Below, piece after piece: positions 1-12,651 of a stretch of DNA of 64,000 bases; position 1 is the stretch's first letter; each line of letters begins with the position of its first letter. The stretch is from Rhizophagus irregularis. Taxonomy: Eukaryota; Glomeromycota; Glomeromycetes; Glomerales; Glomeraceae. The stretch lies in contig NC_089429.1 of assembly GCF_026210795.1 (NCBI RefSeq), forward strand, positions 3,720,001 to 3,784,000, read 5' to 3'. The position numbers were made by a program, and so were the translations under genes. The notes beneath the pieces were generated by a model. That model saw only the letters and a list, made by a program, of their open reading frames with translations. It made no database searches and had not been told where the DNA came from.

Positions 1-2990
1 ATTTTTTTTCAAAATAGATTTTCTATTATAAAATAAATTAAAAATATATTTTAATTTTAAAAAAAAATTAAAAAAAAAGGTAAAATTTTTTGGTTAATTG
101 GAATTAATTAGTGAAAATTTAATTTTAATTTTAGTAAAAAAGTACTTGAGATTTTTTAAAATGCTGAATTGCAAAATAATTATATACTTAAATGTAAAAT
201 AATTTATTATTTAATTAAAATTTCATTTCAAAGCAAATTAACTAATAGAAATAGGTCAAAAATTCATTTTTTTCATAATTTTTTAATTTTTACTGTGCAA
301 TTTTTGGCATTTTTTATAATATTAAATATACTATTATCCAATTAAAATTTTATTTTCAGAACTATAAAATAGATTAAAAATGTATAAAAAAATCAAATAA
401 AGATAAAAGCCTAAAAGATTCTAATTTAAAGAAATTTTATAATTAATTTTAAAAGATTTAATGAAAAAATTACCAGTTTTTTTACTATTATAAAATGTAC
501 AAAAGTTAATTTACTTAATAGAATTTCAATTTTAAATAAAATTAATTAGTAAAAAAGTGCTTAAAAACTTGATTTTAATTTTAATAAAAAGTACTAAAGG
601 GGTAATCAGATATTTTTTAAGGTTTTTTAAATTGCTTAATTTATAAAAAATAATTATATATTTATATGTAAAATAATCTATTATTTAATCAAAATTTTAT
701 TCTCAAGGTAAGTTAATTAATAGAAAATAGGTTTAAAATCCATTTCTTTCATAATTTCATAATTTCTACTGTGCAATTTTTGGCCAGAATTATGACCAAA
801 TTTTTTATATTTTTAATGAAATTTCAATCACAAATTTGCAAAAAATAATCATCTTATAATATTAAATATACTATTATCTAATCAAAATTTTATTTTTAGA
901 ATAAGTTTTCTATCATGAAATAGATTTAATTTTTCAAAAAAATTAATAAAAATAAAACTGCAAATTTTAATTTAAAGTAATTTTATAATCAATTCTAAAA
1001 GATCCAATAAAAAAAATCATTTATTTTTACCATTATAAGATGTACAAAAGTCAATTTACTTAATAAAATTTCAATTTTAGATGGATTAATTAGTGAAAAA
1101 ATGCTTAAAAACTTGATTTTAATTTTGGTAAAAAGTATTAAGAAATTAATCAGATATTTTTTAAAATTTTTTAAAATGTTTAATTTGTAAAAAAAAAATT
1201 ATATATTTAAGTATAAAATGATCTATTATCTGATCAAAATTTTATTTTCAAAGCAAGTTAATTAATAGAAAATAGATTTAAATCCATTTCTTTTATAATT
1301 TCTTAATTTCTACTGTGCAATTTTTGGCCAGAATTATGACCAAATTTTTTGTATTTTAATGAAATTTTCAATTACAAATTTGCAAAAAATAATCACTTTT
1401 TATAATATTAAATATATTATTATCTAATCAAAATTTTATTTTCAGAACAGTTTTTCTATTATAAAATAGATTAAAAATGTATTTTAATTTTTCAAAAAAA
1501 TTAATAAAGATAAAACTGAAAGTCTTAATTTAAAGTAATTTTATAATCAATTTTAGAAAATCCAATGAAAAAAAACACTTATTTTTACTATTATAAGATG
1601 TACAAAAGTCAATTTACTTAATAAAATTTCAATTTCAGATTGGATTAATTATAGAAAAAATGCTTAAAAATTTGATTTTGATTTTGGTAAAAAGTACTAA
1701 GGGGGTAATCAGGTATTTTTTGAAATTTTTTAAAATGTTTAATTTGTAAAAAATAATTATATATTTATATGTAAAATGATCTATTATCTAATTAAAATTT
1801 TATTTTCAAAATAAGTTAATTAATAAAAAATAGGTTAAAAATTCATTTTTTTCATAATTTCATAATTTCTACTGTGCAATTTTTGGCCAGAATTATGACC
1901 AAATTTTTTGTATTTTTAATGAAATTTTCAATTACAAATTTGCAAAAAATAATCACTTTTTATAATATTAAATATATTATTATCTAATCAAAATTTTATT
2001 TTCAGAACAGTTTTTCTATTATAAAATAGATTAAAAATGTATTTTAATTTTTCAAAAAAATTAATAAAGATAAAACTGAAAGTCTTAATTTAAAGTAATT
2101 TTATAATCAATTTTAGAAAATCCAATGAAAAAAAACACTTATTTTTATTATTATAAGATGTACAAAAGTCAATTTACTTAATAAAATTTCAATTTCAGAT
2201 TGGATTAATTATAGAAAAAATGCTTAAAAATTTGATTTTGATTTTGGTAAAAAGTACTAAGGGGGTAATCAGGTATTTTTTGAAATTTTTTAAAATGTTT
2301 AATTTGTAAAAAATAATTATATATTTATATGTAAAATGATCTATTATCTAATTAAAATTTTATTTTCAAGATAAGTTAATTAATAAAAAATAGGTTAAAA
2401 ATTCATTTTTTTCATAATTTCTTAATTTCTACTGTGCAATTTTTGGCCAGAATTATGACCAAATTTTTTGTATTTTTAATGAAATTTCAATCACAAATTT
2501 TAAAAAATAATCACTTTTATAATATTAAATATACTATTATCTAATTAAAATTTTATTTTTAAAACAAGTTTTCTATCATAAAATAGATTTAATTTTTCAA
2601 AAAAATTAATAAAAATAAAACTGCAAATTTTTAATTTAAAGTAATTTTATGATCTTTTCTAAAAGATCCAATAAAAAAAATCATTTATGTTTACCATTAT
2701 AAGATGTACAAAAGTCAATTTACTTAATAAAATTTCAATTTTAAATAGATTAATTAGTGAAAAAATGCTTAAAAACTTAATTTTAATTTTGGTAAAAAGT
2801 ATTAAGGGGTTAATCAGGTATTTTTTGAAATTTTTTAAAATGCTTAATTTGTAAAAAAAAATTATATATTTAAGTGTAAAATGATCTATTATTTAATCAA
2901 AATTTTATTTTTAAAATAGATTTTCTATTGTAAAGTAAATTAAAAATAAAACTAAAACCAAAAGTCTTAATTTAAAGTAATTTTATGATT
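1..2990. repeat. Satellite-like tandem array, period about 545-560 bp
   Basis: Long AT-rich units repeat head to tail. Each carries a conserved landmark TACTGTGCAATTTTTGGCC followed by AGAATTATGACCAAA, seen at about 767, 1311, 1870 and 2430, so the spacing is 544, 559 and 560 bases. A truncated landmark lies near 292. The units around 1440-1990 and 2000-2550 are almost identical, which points to a recent duplication. No reading frame of note is present. The array could be a true satellite or piled-up copies of one long element; there is no sign of transcription. Confidence 0.85.
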
Positions 2991-3181
2991 CATATGGGCC
3001 GATCCTTGGAATCTAATTTTTTTACACAAAAATAATTTTATTAAAGCAAATATAAATTATCATTTATATAAGAATAATAAATTTATACCAGATAATGCAA
3101 AAAAAACTAATTAATTATATAATTTTTAATTTTTTTTTAATATAAGATATCATTAAAATTTAAAAGATCAAATATAACTCT

Positions 3182-3838
3182 CATGACAAAATCATTGATA
3201 ATTCTTCGTAGAAATAAGCTATACAAATAAATTTACATTCATTTGAAAGAGAAAATCGAGATCTATCTAATGAATCTAAAATCAAGTGAATTGAATCACT
3301 AGTTGTTCAGTAATCACGTTCAGTATATTATTGAATTTTATCTAAATTTGATCATTAATTACTTCACATATAGTGATTCAATTTGAATGATCTTTGCTCC
3401 CTAAGGTGATGCCAACTTTTATCTTTAAAATAAATTTAAAATAATTCGTTTAATATATGTAGATGTTTAGGAATCATCAATTATATTATTAATATAAAAT
3501 TTTATAAATTTGATAAAATCTGATATAAAAAAATTTATTAAATACCTGTAGATGCAAGCTACACGAATGAAATTATATTCATTTGAAAGAGAAAATTGAG
3601 GTCTATCTAATAAGCCTAAAATCGAATGAATCACTGGATTGTGAATAATTACGTCTAATATATTTATTTTTAATTTTTAAATTTGATTTGACTTTGATCG
3701 TTAATTACGCCTCATCCAGTGATCCAATTTTCCTGATCTTTGATTCTTACGATAGAGCAAATTCTCAGCTTTCAAATGAATGTAAAATGATGACGTTAGC
3801 ATATCTCCAGGAATAATAATGCACGATTTTGTCACCTG
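3182..3838. mobile_element. TIR element (about 65-70 bp arms) inserted in the satellite
   Basis: The left arm (3182-3249) and the right arm (3768-3838, read in reverse complement) match. They share GACAAAATC, then a diverged middle, then TTTACATTCATTTGAAAG at the inner edge. A third, direct copy of the inner arm starts near 3545. The satellite is interrupted from about 2990 and resumes near 4450, so this is an insertion or part of one. No transposase is visible, so it would be non-autonomous. The target duplication was not resolved. Confidence 0.6.
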
Positions 3839-4450
3839 CATAAAGTCCGATCTGAAAATTTTATTTCTTACTAAAAAATGCTTTCATAAGAGAATCCCAA
3901 ATTCTTTTACTTTATTTAAAAGATTTTATTTGCCATTTAAGGATTTTAGTAGAATAAATCTAATAAAATAATTTTAAAAGATAAAAAACAAATATATAAT
4001 TAGTTATTTTGAAAAAAAAAGAATATCTTATTATTCATTTTACAACTATTTTACATCATAATTATTTTTTATTTGCATGTATTTTTTACAAAGAAAAAAC
4101 AATAAATTAATGCTAAAAATTATGAAAAAATATGTCTTATCTATGTATATAAAATATTAAGTTTTTTCTTTTACTTACCACTTAAAAATAACTGCTATAT
4201 TTGCTTATAAACTTTTTTGTCATATTTAATAAAAGTGAATAGAAAAATGATGGAAAAGTGATGGGAGTGATAGGGAAAAAGAAGTGGTTATTACCGTTAT
4301 TTTTGAATATTGATTAAAAAAATTTTTTTTTATTTTTTAATAAATCTGAGTTACGTAAATATGTAACACATATTTAATTTAGATTTGTGTAATGTTAATC
4401 TTACTAAAATATTAAATTTTTATAAAAATCTTAATTTAGACTAATTCCAA
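3839..4450. other. Unassigned AT-rich spacer
   Basis: This stretch lies between the TIR element and the point where the satellite resumes. It has no coding frame or clear repeat. It may be part of the same insertion. Confidence 0.5.
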
Positions 4451-6990
4451 AAATCGGTACATATGTAATTTTAGAAAATCTAATGAAAAAATCATCTGTT
4501 TTTTTATTATTATAAGATGTATAAAAGTCAATTTACTTAATAAAATTTCAATTTCAAATGGAATTAATTAGCAAAAAATACTTAAAAATTTGATTTTAAT
4601 TTTGGTAAAAAGTACTAAGGGGGTAATCAGATATTTTTTGAAGTTTTTTAAAATGTTTAATCTGTAAAAAATAATTATATATTATATGTAAAAATGATCT
4701 ATTATCTAATTAAAATTTTATTTTCAAGGTAAGTTAATTAATAAAAAATAGGTTAAAAATTCATTTTTTTCATAATTTCTTAATTTCTACTGTGCAATTT
4801 TTGGCCAGAATTATGACCAAATTTTTTGTATTTTTAATGAAATTTTCAATTACAAATTTGCAAAAAATAATTACTTTTTATAATATTAAATATACTATTA
4901 CCTAATCAAAATTTTATTTTTAAAATAGGTTTTCTATTGTAAAGTAAATTAAAAATAAAAATAAAACTAAAAGTTTTAATTTAAAGTAATTTTATGATTA
5001 ATTCTAGAAAATCTAATGAAAAAATCATCCATTTTTTTTATTATTATAAGATGTATAAAAGTCAATTTACTTAATAAAATTTCAATTTTAAATAGATTAA
5101 TTAGTAAAAAAAATAAGTTAATTAATAAAAAATAGGTTAAAAATTCATTTCTTTTATAATTTCTTAATTTTTACTGTGCAATTTTTGGCCAGAATTATAA
5201 CCAAATTTTTTGTATTTTTAATGAAATTTTCAATTACAAATTTGCAAAAAATAATCACTTTTTATAATATTAAATATACTATTACCTAATTAAAATTTTA
5301 TTTTTAAAATAGGTTTTCTATTGTAAAGTAGATTAAAAATAAAAATAAAACTAAAAGTTTTAATTTAAAGTAATTTTATAATTAATTCTAGAAAATCTAA
5401 TGAAAAAATCATCCATTTTTTTTATTATTATAAGATGTATAAAAGTCAATTTACTTAATAAAATTTCAATTTCAAATGGAATTAATAATATTCTGTATAT
5501 GAAATCAAGTTATCATCATATAGGGTCTTTGCAATAGAAAAGTACAAAATTCAAAAAATATCAAAAATTGAATTAATATTAAATTTGCATTTATTTCAGT
5601 AAAAAAAACATAATTGCATATAAAGTAAAATTAAAATTTTTTTGAGTTTTGTACCTTTTTATTGTAAAGACCTTATATCTAAAATAAGCATTAGATATTT
5701 CTTATATTATCTGTATAATTTTGGTAAAAAGTATTAAGAAGGCAATCAGGTATTTTTTAAGGTTTTTTAAAATGCTTAAACTGTAAAAAATAATTATATA
5801 TTATATGTAAAATGATTTATTATCTAATTAAAATTTCATTTTCAAGACAAGTTAATTAATAGAAAATAGATTAAAAATCCATTTCTTTCATAATTTCTTA
5901 ATTTCTACTGTGCAATTTTTGGCCAGAATTATGACCAAATTTTTTATATTTTTAATAAAATTTCAATTACAAATTTGCAAAAAATAATCACTTTTTCGTT
6001 ATAATATTAAATATACTATTATCTAATTAAAATTTTATTTTTTAAAACAAGTTTTCTATTATAAAATAAATTTGATTTTTCAAAAAAATTAATAAAGATA
6101 AAATTGCAAGTTTTAATTTAAAGTAATTTTATAATTAATTCTAGAAGATCTAATGAAAAAAAACATTCATTTTTACCATTATAAGATATACAAATATTAA
6201 TTTACTTAATAAAATTTTAATTTTAAATGGATTAATTAGTGAAAAAGTGCTTAAAAACTTGATTTTAATTTTAGTAAAAAGTACTAAGGGGTTAATCAGG
6301 TATTTTTTAAGGTTTTATAAAATGCTTAATTTATAAAAAATAATTATATATTTATATATAAAATGATCTATTATTTAATTAAAATTTTATTTTTAAAGCA
6401 AATTAATTAATAGAAAATAGATTAAAAATCCATTTCTTTCATAATTCCTTAATTTTTACTGTGTAATTTTGGCCAGAATTATGACCAAATTTTTTATATT
6501 TTTAATAAAATTTCAATTATAAAACAAGTAATTTGTAAAAAATAATTATATATTTATATGTAAAATGACCTATTATCTAATTAAAATTTTATTTTCAGGG
6601 TAAGTTAATTAATAAAAAAATAGGTTAAAAATTCATTTTTTTCATAATTTCTTAATTTCTACTGTGCAATTTTTGGCCAGAATTATGACCAAATTTTTTG
6701 TATTTTTAATGAAATTTTCAATACAAATTTTCAAAAAATAATTACTTTTTATAATATTAAATATACTATTACCTAATCAAAATTTTATTTTTAAAATAGG
6801 TTTTCTATTATAAAGTAGATTAAAAATAAAGATAAAACTAAAAGTCTTAATTTAAAGTAATTTTATGATTAATTCTAGAAAATCTAATGAAAAAATCATC
6901 TGTTTTTTTATCATTATAAGATGTATAAAAGTCAATTTACTTAATTAAATTTCAATTTCAGATGGAATTAATTAGTAAAAAATACTTAAA
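4450..6990. repeat. Satellite-like array, second block
   Basis: The same unit as in 1-2990 continues in the same orientation, with landmark copies near 4788, 5173, 5905, 6457 and 6660. The spacing is irregular here because units are truncated and other elements have inserted. Confidence 0.8.
5519..5677. mobile_element. Small MITE with about 35-bp TIRs
   Basis: The left end reads TATAGGGTCTTTGCAATAG and the reverse complement of the right end reads TATAAGGTCTTTACAATAA. The similarity continues inwards through GTACAAAA and CAAAAAA, for about 35-40 bases per arm. The element is about 160 bases long and splits a satellite unit. TATA or TA at both borders suggests a TA-type target duplication. 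Confidence 0.7.
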
Positions 6991-7238
6991 CTATTTATCA
7001 CCAATGTCACGTGATTTTATAAAATTTGGCCAGAATTAAAGAATTGACATATAAATTTCCTTTTATGGAATTTGAGTAACATTACACAATCTAAAAATGC
7101 AATTTTGTTTCTCATAAAAAATGGCGAAATGCATTACACGAGATTCCAAAAAAGGAAATTTTTATGTAGATTACTTAATTCCAGCCAAAATTTTAAAATC
7201 ACGTGATATAGGTGATGATCACCGCCGGTGATTCATAG
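6991..7238. mobile_element. MITE with about 70-bp TIRs containing CACGTGATTTT
   Basis: The left arm contains ATCACC, then TCACGTGATTTTATAAAATT, then TTGGCCAGAATTAA and AAATTTCCTTTT. The right arm repeats this in reverse complement, with about 16 extra bases near its outer end (GGCGGTGATCATCACC region). It sits inside a satellite unit whose sequence resumes after it. There is no open reading frame. Confidence 0.7.
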
Positions 7239-8480
7239 CAATTTTATATATGTAAAATAATTTATTATCTAATTAAAATTTCATTTTCAAGACAAATTAA
7301 TTAATAGAAAATAGGTTAAAAATCCATTTCTTTCATAATTTCATAATTTCTACTGTGCAATTTTTGGCCAGAATTATGACCAAATTTTTTGTATTTTTAA
7401 TGAAATTTTTAATCATAAATTTGCAAAAAAATAATTACTTTTTATAATATTAAATATACTATTATTTAATTTTTAAAATATGATTTTTATCATAAAATAG
7501 ATTAAAAATATATATTTTAATTTTTTAAAAAATTAATTTGTGATCCACATAAAAAGTAGAGAATTTAACTATTAAAAATTGAGAAAACTTTGTTATTTTT
7601 TTCTTTATAAATAAGTATGCATTTCTTAAATATAATTTCAAATATAAAGCTAAATATATATAAATGCATTAGTTAGCTATACTTACTTAAGGTTTGGTGC
7701 CTTTTCTAAAGAAAATAAAAAATGTTTTATATGTGGTAAAGTTTTTATATGATACTCACAGATTCCTATCAGTATAACAATCGCAAATTCCTATATAACC
7801 ATATATATGACTTTTAACTTATATATATGCATATTAATGATATTATATTACAAAGATCAAAAAAGTAAAATTTACTTCATATTAATGTAAAATTGGTATT
7901 GAACCAACTTTTGATAAAGAAAATTCATGTAAAGATCTGTTTTATGATTTTATACTTTCCTTCAAATTTTATTAATTAAATTCAAATTCTCTACTTTTAG
8001 ACAGATTACGAATTAATAAAAGTAAAAAAACTAAAGATTTCAATTTAAAGAAATTTTATAGTTAATTTTGAAAGATCTAATAAAAAAATTACCAGTTTTT
8101 TTACTATTATAAAATATACAAAAGTCAATTTACTTAATAAAATTTTAATTTCAAATGAAATTACTAATTAGTGAAAAAATACTTAAAAATTTAATTTTAA
8201 TTTTAGTAAAAAGTATTAAGGAGATAATCAACTGATAATCAGGTATTTTTTTTAATTTTTTAAAATGCTAAATTTGCAAAAAATAATTATATATTCAAAT
8301 ATAAAATGATCTATCATTTAATTAAAATTTTATTTTCAAAATAAGTTAATTAATAGAAAATTTGTCAAAAATCATAATTTCTTAATTTTTACTATGCAAT
8401 TTTTGCTAAAATTATGACCAAATTTTTGTAATTTTAATGGAATTTTAATTACAAATTTGTAAAAAATAATTACTTTTTAT
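7239..8480. repeat. Satellite-like array, third block
   Basis: Diverged satellite units are present, with landmark copies near 7348 and about 8385. The last copy has lost GGCC (it reads TTTTTGCTAAAATTATGACC), which suggests decay at the array edge. The block is interrupted by an insertion at 7547-8011. Confidence 0.7.
7547..8011. mobile_element. Probable non-autonomous TIR element, about 465 bp
   Basis: AAAAAGTAGAGAATTT near the left end is matched in inverted orientation by AAATTCTCTACTTTT near the right end. Weaker similarity extends to the borders (TTTGTGATCC against the complement of the right border). The satellite motif is split across the two flanks. No coding capacity is seen. Confidence 0.5.
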
Positions 8481-8499
8481 ATTATTAAACATTAGTCAA

Positions 8500-8575
8500 A
8501 ATAGTCCAATTCAGCCAGATTTCATATAAACAAATTTGACTTAAATTATGGTTGAAATTTGGCTGAAATTGGATG
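8500..8575. repeat. Imperfect inverted repeat (hairpin)
   Basis: CCAATTCAGCCAGATTTCAT near the start pairs imperfectly with ATGGTTGAAATTTGGCTGA near the end, around a short loop. It lies at the edge of the satellite block and is probably a transposon remnant. Confidence 0.45.
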
Positions 8576-9258
8576 AATCTTTCAACCGAAAATTTATATT
8601 GAGTGTTACTATTCAAACTGCCACTTATCTAAATTTCAGTTAAGTTTCAATTTACAATTCGCATAAGTTTCAGATAGCATTTTTATACTGGATATTTGGT
8701 AATTCATAAAATTGTATTTTATTTAATACTAATATATAATATTCTATTTTGCCTACAATATATTTAATATTATATTTTACCTATATATGTATACAATATA
8801 TTTAATACTAACAATGTATGCATTATTTTCAGCCTACATATATATAATATATCATCTTTAGGATACCTGGTTGTTTTTCAATTTTAAAGTATAGTTGAAT
8901 CTTACCATCTACATCAAAAAATTCAGAATTCGATAAAGAAATTTACAAAAAAAAGAAATTGTCAGAAGAACTAGTCTTTTAAAAAAAGAAAAATGAAATG
9001 TAAGTAAAGTTTTGTTAATAAAGAAATACAATACTTCAAACCCTTTCCTTGCCAAATTTTAAATTCATATCTGTAAAAAAAATTATCTAAAAAAAGAAAT
9101 CCAAAACGTTAGTAAATGTTTCAGTAAAAATTAATTAATTCAAATAAAATAAAATAAAATATTAATATGCATTTTACCAAAAGAATAAACTTTATCATAC
9201 TGAATTTTCCAAAAGAAATATATTATGAACTTCTAATTTTCCACCAATATTCAATATA

Positions 9259-10219
9259 CAGTCAACTCTCTTTATAGTCACACATTTGGGACAGTCCATA
9301 TTTGGTGATTATAAAAAGATGTGACTATATAAAAAATTTCTTATATTAGTATATCATAATTCCGGCCAAAAATTAACATAATTTTAGCCAAAATTATACT
9401 CAAAACTTTATTGTATCGTAACTCCGCCAATATTAATCGTAGAGAGATGATCTTACCGCCATTCGATTCGTCTTGATGAGACGGTTCTAATGGTATAAAA
9501 TACATCGAAATCTAATCACTAGATTAATTTCCGAAATTAAAAAAATATTAATGGTTTTTGTGTAATAACTCTGCCAATATTGATCCTAGAGAGACGATCT
9601 TACTGCCATTCGATTCGTCTTGATGAGACGGTTCTAATGGTATAAAATACATCGAAATTCAATCACTAGATTAATTTCCGAAATTAAAAAATATTAAATG
9701 GTTTTTAAGTAGTAACTCCGTCAATATTGATCACAGAGAGATGAGCTTATCACCATTCGATTCGTCTTGATGAGGCGATTCTAACGAGCTATTAATCGTC
9801 TTTTTACAATCACTAGGTACCGAGAAATTTAGCAAAATGTTAAATGGCGCAGTAAACGTAAATTAAGAAATATAATAATGCCGATGCTTAACATTTTGTT
9901 GAATAACTCATCAGCCAGTGATCGCAAAAGGATAAAACTACCACCATTCGATTCATCTCAGTGAGACGATTCTAACAAGCTATGATACATCTTTGTACGA
10001 TTATTAGATGCCAAGTTATTTAATATATTCTTTATATAACTGTGATTATAAACGGTTCTTTTTAATATAAGATTTTTGAGGATAGGTGTGATAGTGACTA
10101 TAGATAGATTGGGACTATATAGGATAGTTTTTAATAATAAAGTGTTTTGAACATTCAACTGGTGTGACTATATAGTAGAATGTGACTATAACGGGAGTGA
10201 CTATAGAGGGAGTTGACTG
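9259..10219. mobile_element. Non-autonomous pogo/Tc1-like element, copy 1
   Basis: The element begins CAGTCAACTCTCTTTATAG and ends with the inverted form (GAGTTGACTG), with TA on both sides. This is the target duplication of the Tc1/mariner/pogo superfamily. Subterminal GTGACTATA or its complement occurs at least twice on the left and three times on the right, as expected of transposase-binding sites. The interior carries about four diverged repeats near 150 bases, each with an ATTCGATTCGTCTTGATGAG-like core followed by a satellite-like spacer. A 66-codon frame on the minus strand is conserved in copy 2 but looks incidental. No transposase is present. Confidence 0.85.
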
Positions 10220-10987
10220 TATCTAAGACCAGCTGTTTTATAAGAAAAAAAGTTTAAAAATGTTTTATTACTGTAAAATAAATAAAAAAGAACTTTCTAC
10301 CATAGATCTATATGTCTAAATGTCTGAAGAAATATACCGTCTAAAAAATTAAGAAAAATAAACTATTAAAAATCATTTATTATTAAAGTAATAATAATTG
10401 AATAAATGTATTTGTAATAGTCTATTACATATCTTATTTGTAACATCCTTTTTTTATTTTTTTTTTAATAATAAATTTAGTATGTGTTTTACAAATAAAA
10501 TTTTTATATGCAAAATTTAATTTGGAAAACTTTTACTTAATGTACTTAAGACAGTTTTATAGACAAAATTTTAAGTTATAAGCAGTTTCTTGAAATTTTT
10601 TAAACAATTTATTCTTTTGTTTTAGTTATACGACTAATCTTTTATTTTTGTTTATATTACTCCTGATCTTAAATTTTAATTGGATAAAATTGGAGGTTGT
10701 TAAATGTTCAGATCCTATTAAAATTCTGTAAATAGTGAATTTTTTTAGTAAGAAGATTATTTAATAGTTTAAATTAAAAGTTTTTTAGATATATTAATAA
10801 TGAATTATTTATTAGTAATAAACTTTTAATATATACTTAATATACTTAATATTTTTTGAATCAAAAATAACAGTTTAAATATGATTTCAAAAATTAGAAT
10901 TATTATAAATAAAAAAATATAGAAGTTTGTTTATAAGTTTTTTTTTTACAATTGATTAATTAAACATATTTTCTAATATATACAATA

Positions 10988-11528
10988 GGCGATCAAAAGT
11001 ATACAGTCACCTTATTTTACGAAATTATGTAGATTACCATATGGTTATATAATATGAATGACATATAATTTTAAATTTAGGATCATGATAAACAAATGCA
11101 CTTAATTTTTCAGACTTTCCTTTATTAGTTAATTTTTTATTAAACATGGAATCATTTGCATTAAAATTATCAAAAATATTAAGATTAGGAATCTGGTTTT
11201 AAACTTACTGAAAATCTCTGAGCAGATATAAAAACAACTATTTACTTACTTTCTGGCATACTTTACTATCATTTTAACTTGAAAAAAATAATAGAGAATG
11301 CACAAAAAAAAATATTTCTTCAAGAATATTATAAGAAAATTAATCAATATGATGCATGGAAAATTGAAGTAATTACTGCCATAAATTAAATTATTAGCAT
11401 CTATATTTATATGTAATTCAATAAATGAAGATGAAATAAATATATTTACTTTATATTTTAGTTTTATTTTATATTAAATATATGAGAATTTTTTTAATTT
11501 GAGAGGTGTTTGTATACATTTAATCGCT
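10988..11528. mobile_element. Mariner-like non-autonomous element, about 541 bp
   Basis: The left end reads GGCGATCAAAAGTATACAG and the reverse complement of the right end reads AGCGATTAAATGTATACAA. Both continue into CACCT and both are bordered by TA. The interior is AT-rich without a long frame, so it is a MITE or a heavily decayed transposon. Confidence 0.7.
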
Positions 11529-12651
11529 TACTGTAAAAAAGAGTATCTTAATTTTTAGTTAATAATAAAAAATTGTAAATTAATTGCTAATCTATATATA
11601 ATAAATAGAAAAATTATTGCAAATTTGAAATTCTGCATTTTTTCTATAGATAGTCAATTAATTTTTAATTAAATCATTTGAAATTTTATTAAAAAGGCTT
11701 TAAGATTTAATTTTTTTTTTTTATCCAAATGTTTAATGTGATTCTTATAAAACTTAAAATTTTAAAAATTTATCTATAAATTGAACAAATTAAAATTATA
11801 TATAAAATCTGCATTTTTCCCAAAAATATAAGTCAATCAATTTTTAATCAAATTAAATTTTGTTGAAAAACCTTGAAATTATATTTTTTTTATTCAATAT
11901 AAATATTATATAAACTTAAATAGAAACTTCAAATTTTATATTTATATACTTTACATAAAAATTTAATTGAAAAAATATGGATGTTTTTTTATATTTGATT
12001 TAATGACTTTAAAACCTGCAAAAACTATTTAATTTATAAAAATAAATTTTGATATTTTAAAATGATCTACATCACCTTTAAATCATACTATATATTCTAA
12101 ATATATATAAAATATTTATTTTTAGATTATTAAGTAAAATCAGATACTTATAAAGTATAATACTTAACTTTTGTAGTAAAGAAAAGAAAAAAGTCTTGTA
12201 TTAACTATTTTGCTAATTTTCAATTAGTCTATTATTTATATATGAAGTATGGATTAGCAATTAAAAATTAAAAATAATAATTATATTAAGATAATTAATA
12301 AACCATTCTGATTTATTTTATTAAATTTAATAATTTCATTATTATTAAGCTTCTTAAATCAAATTTTAATTTATATGAAAATTTATCTGAAAATATATAT
12401 AATTTTTGCTAATGTGTAAAATTCTACTTACTTATAATAAAGATCACTGTAAAAAATTGGCCACATTTTTATCTTATTTTTTTCTTAAATTCTATTGGTT
12501 AATTAGTTAAAAGAAAAAAATCATAATAATGTAAAATATAATTTCCTTTTATAGTAGGATTTGTAAAGACTTTTATATATGATTTTTACTTTAGGCCTAA
12601 GGATAAACTATCTTATAAACCTTTATATGTAACTAGTATTTAATTAATATA

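Noticed and set aside
3230-3790. CRISPR-like direct repeats
   Set aside because: There are only two or three copies in mixed orientation. They are the arms of a TIR element in a eukaryotic context.
9958-10158. Conserved 66-codon minus-strand frame in both pogo-like elements
   Set aside because: Conservation follows from the elements being copies of each other. There is no transposase motif, and the frame overlaps the terminal repeat region.
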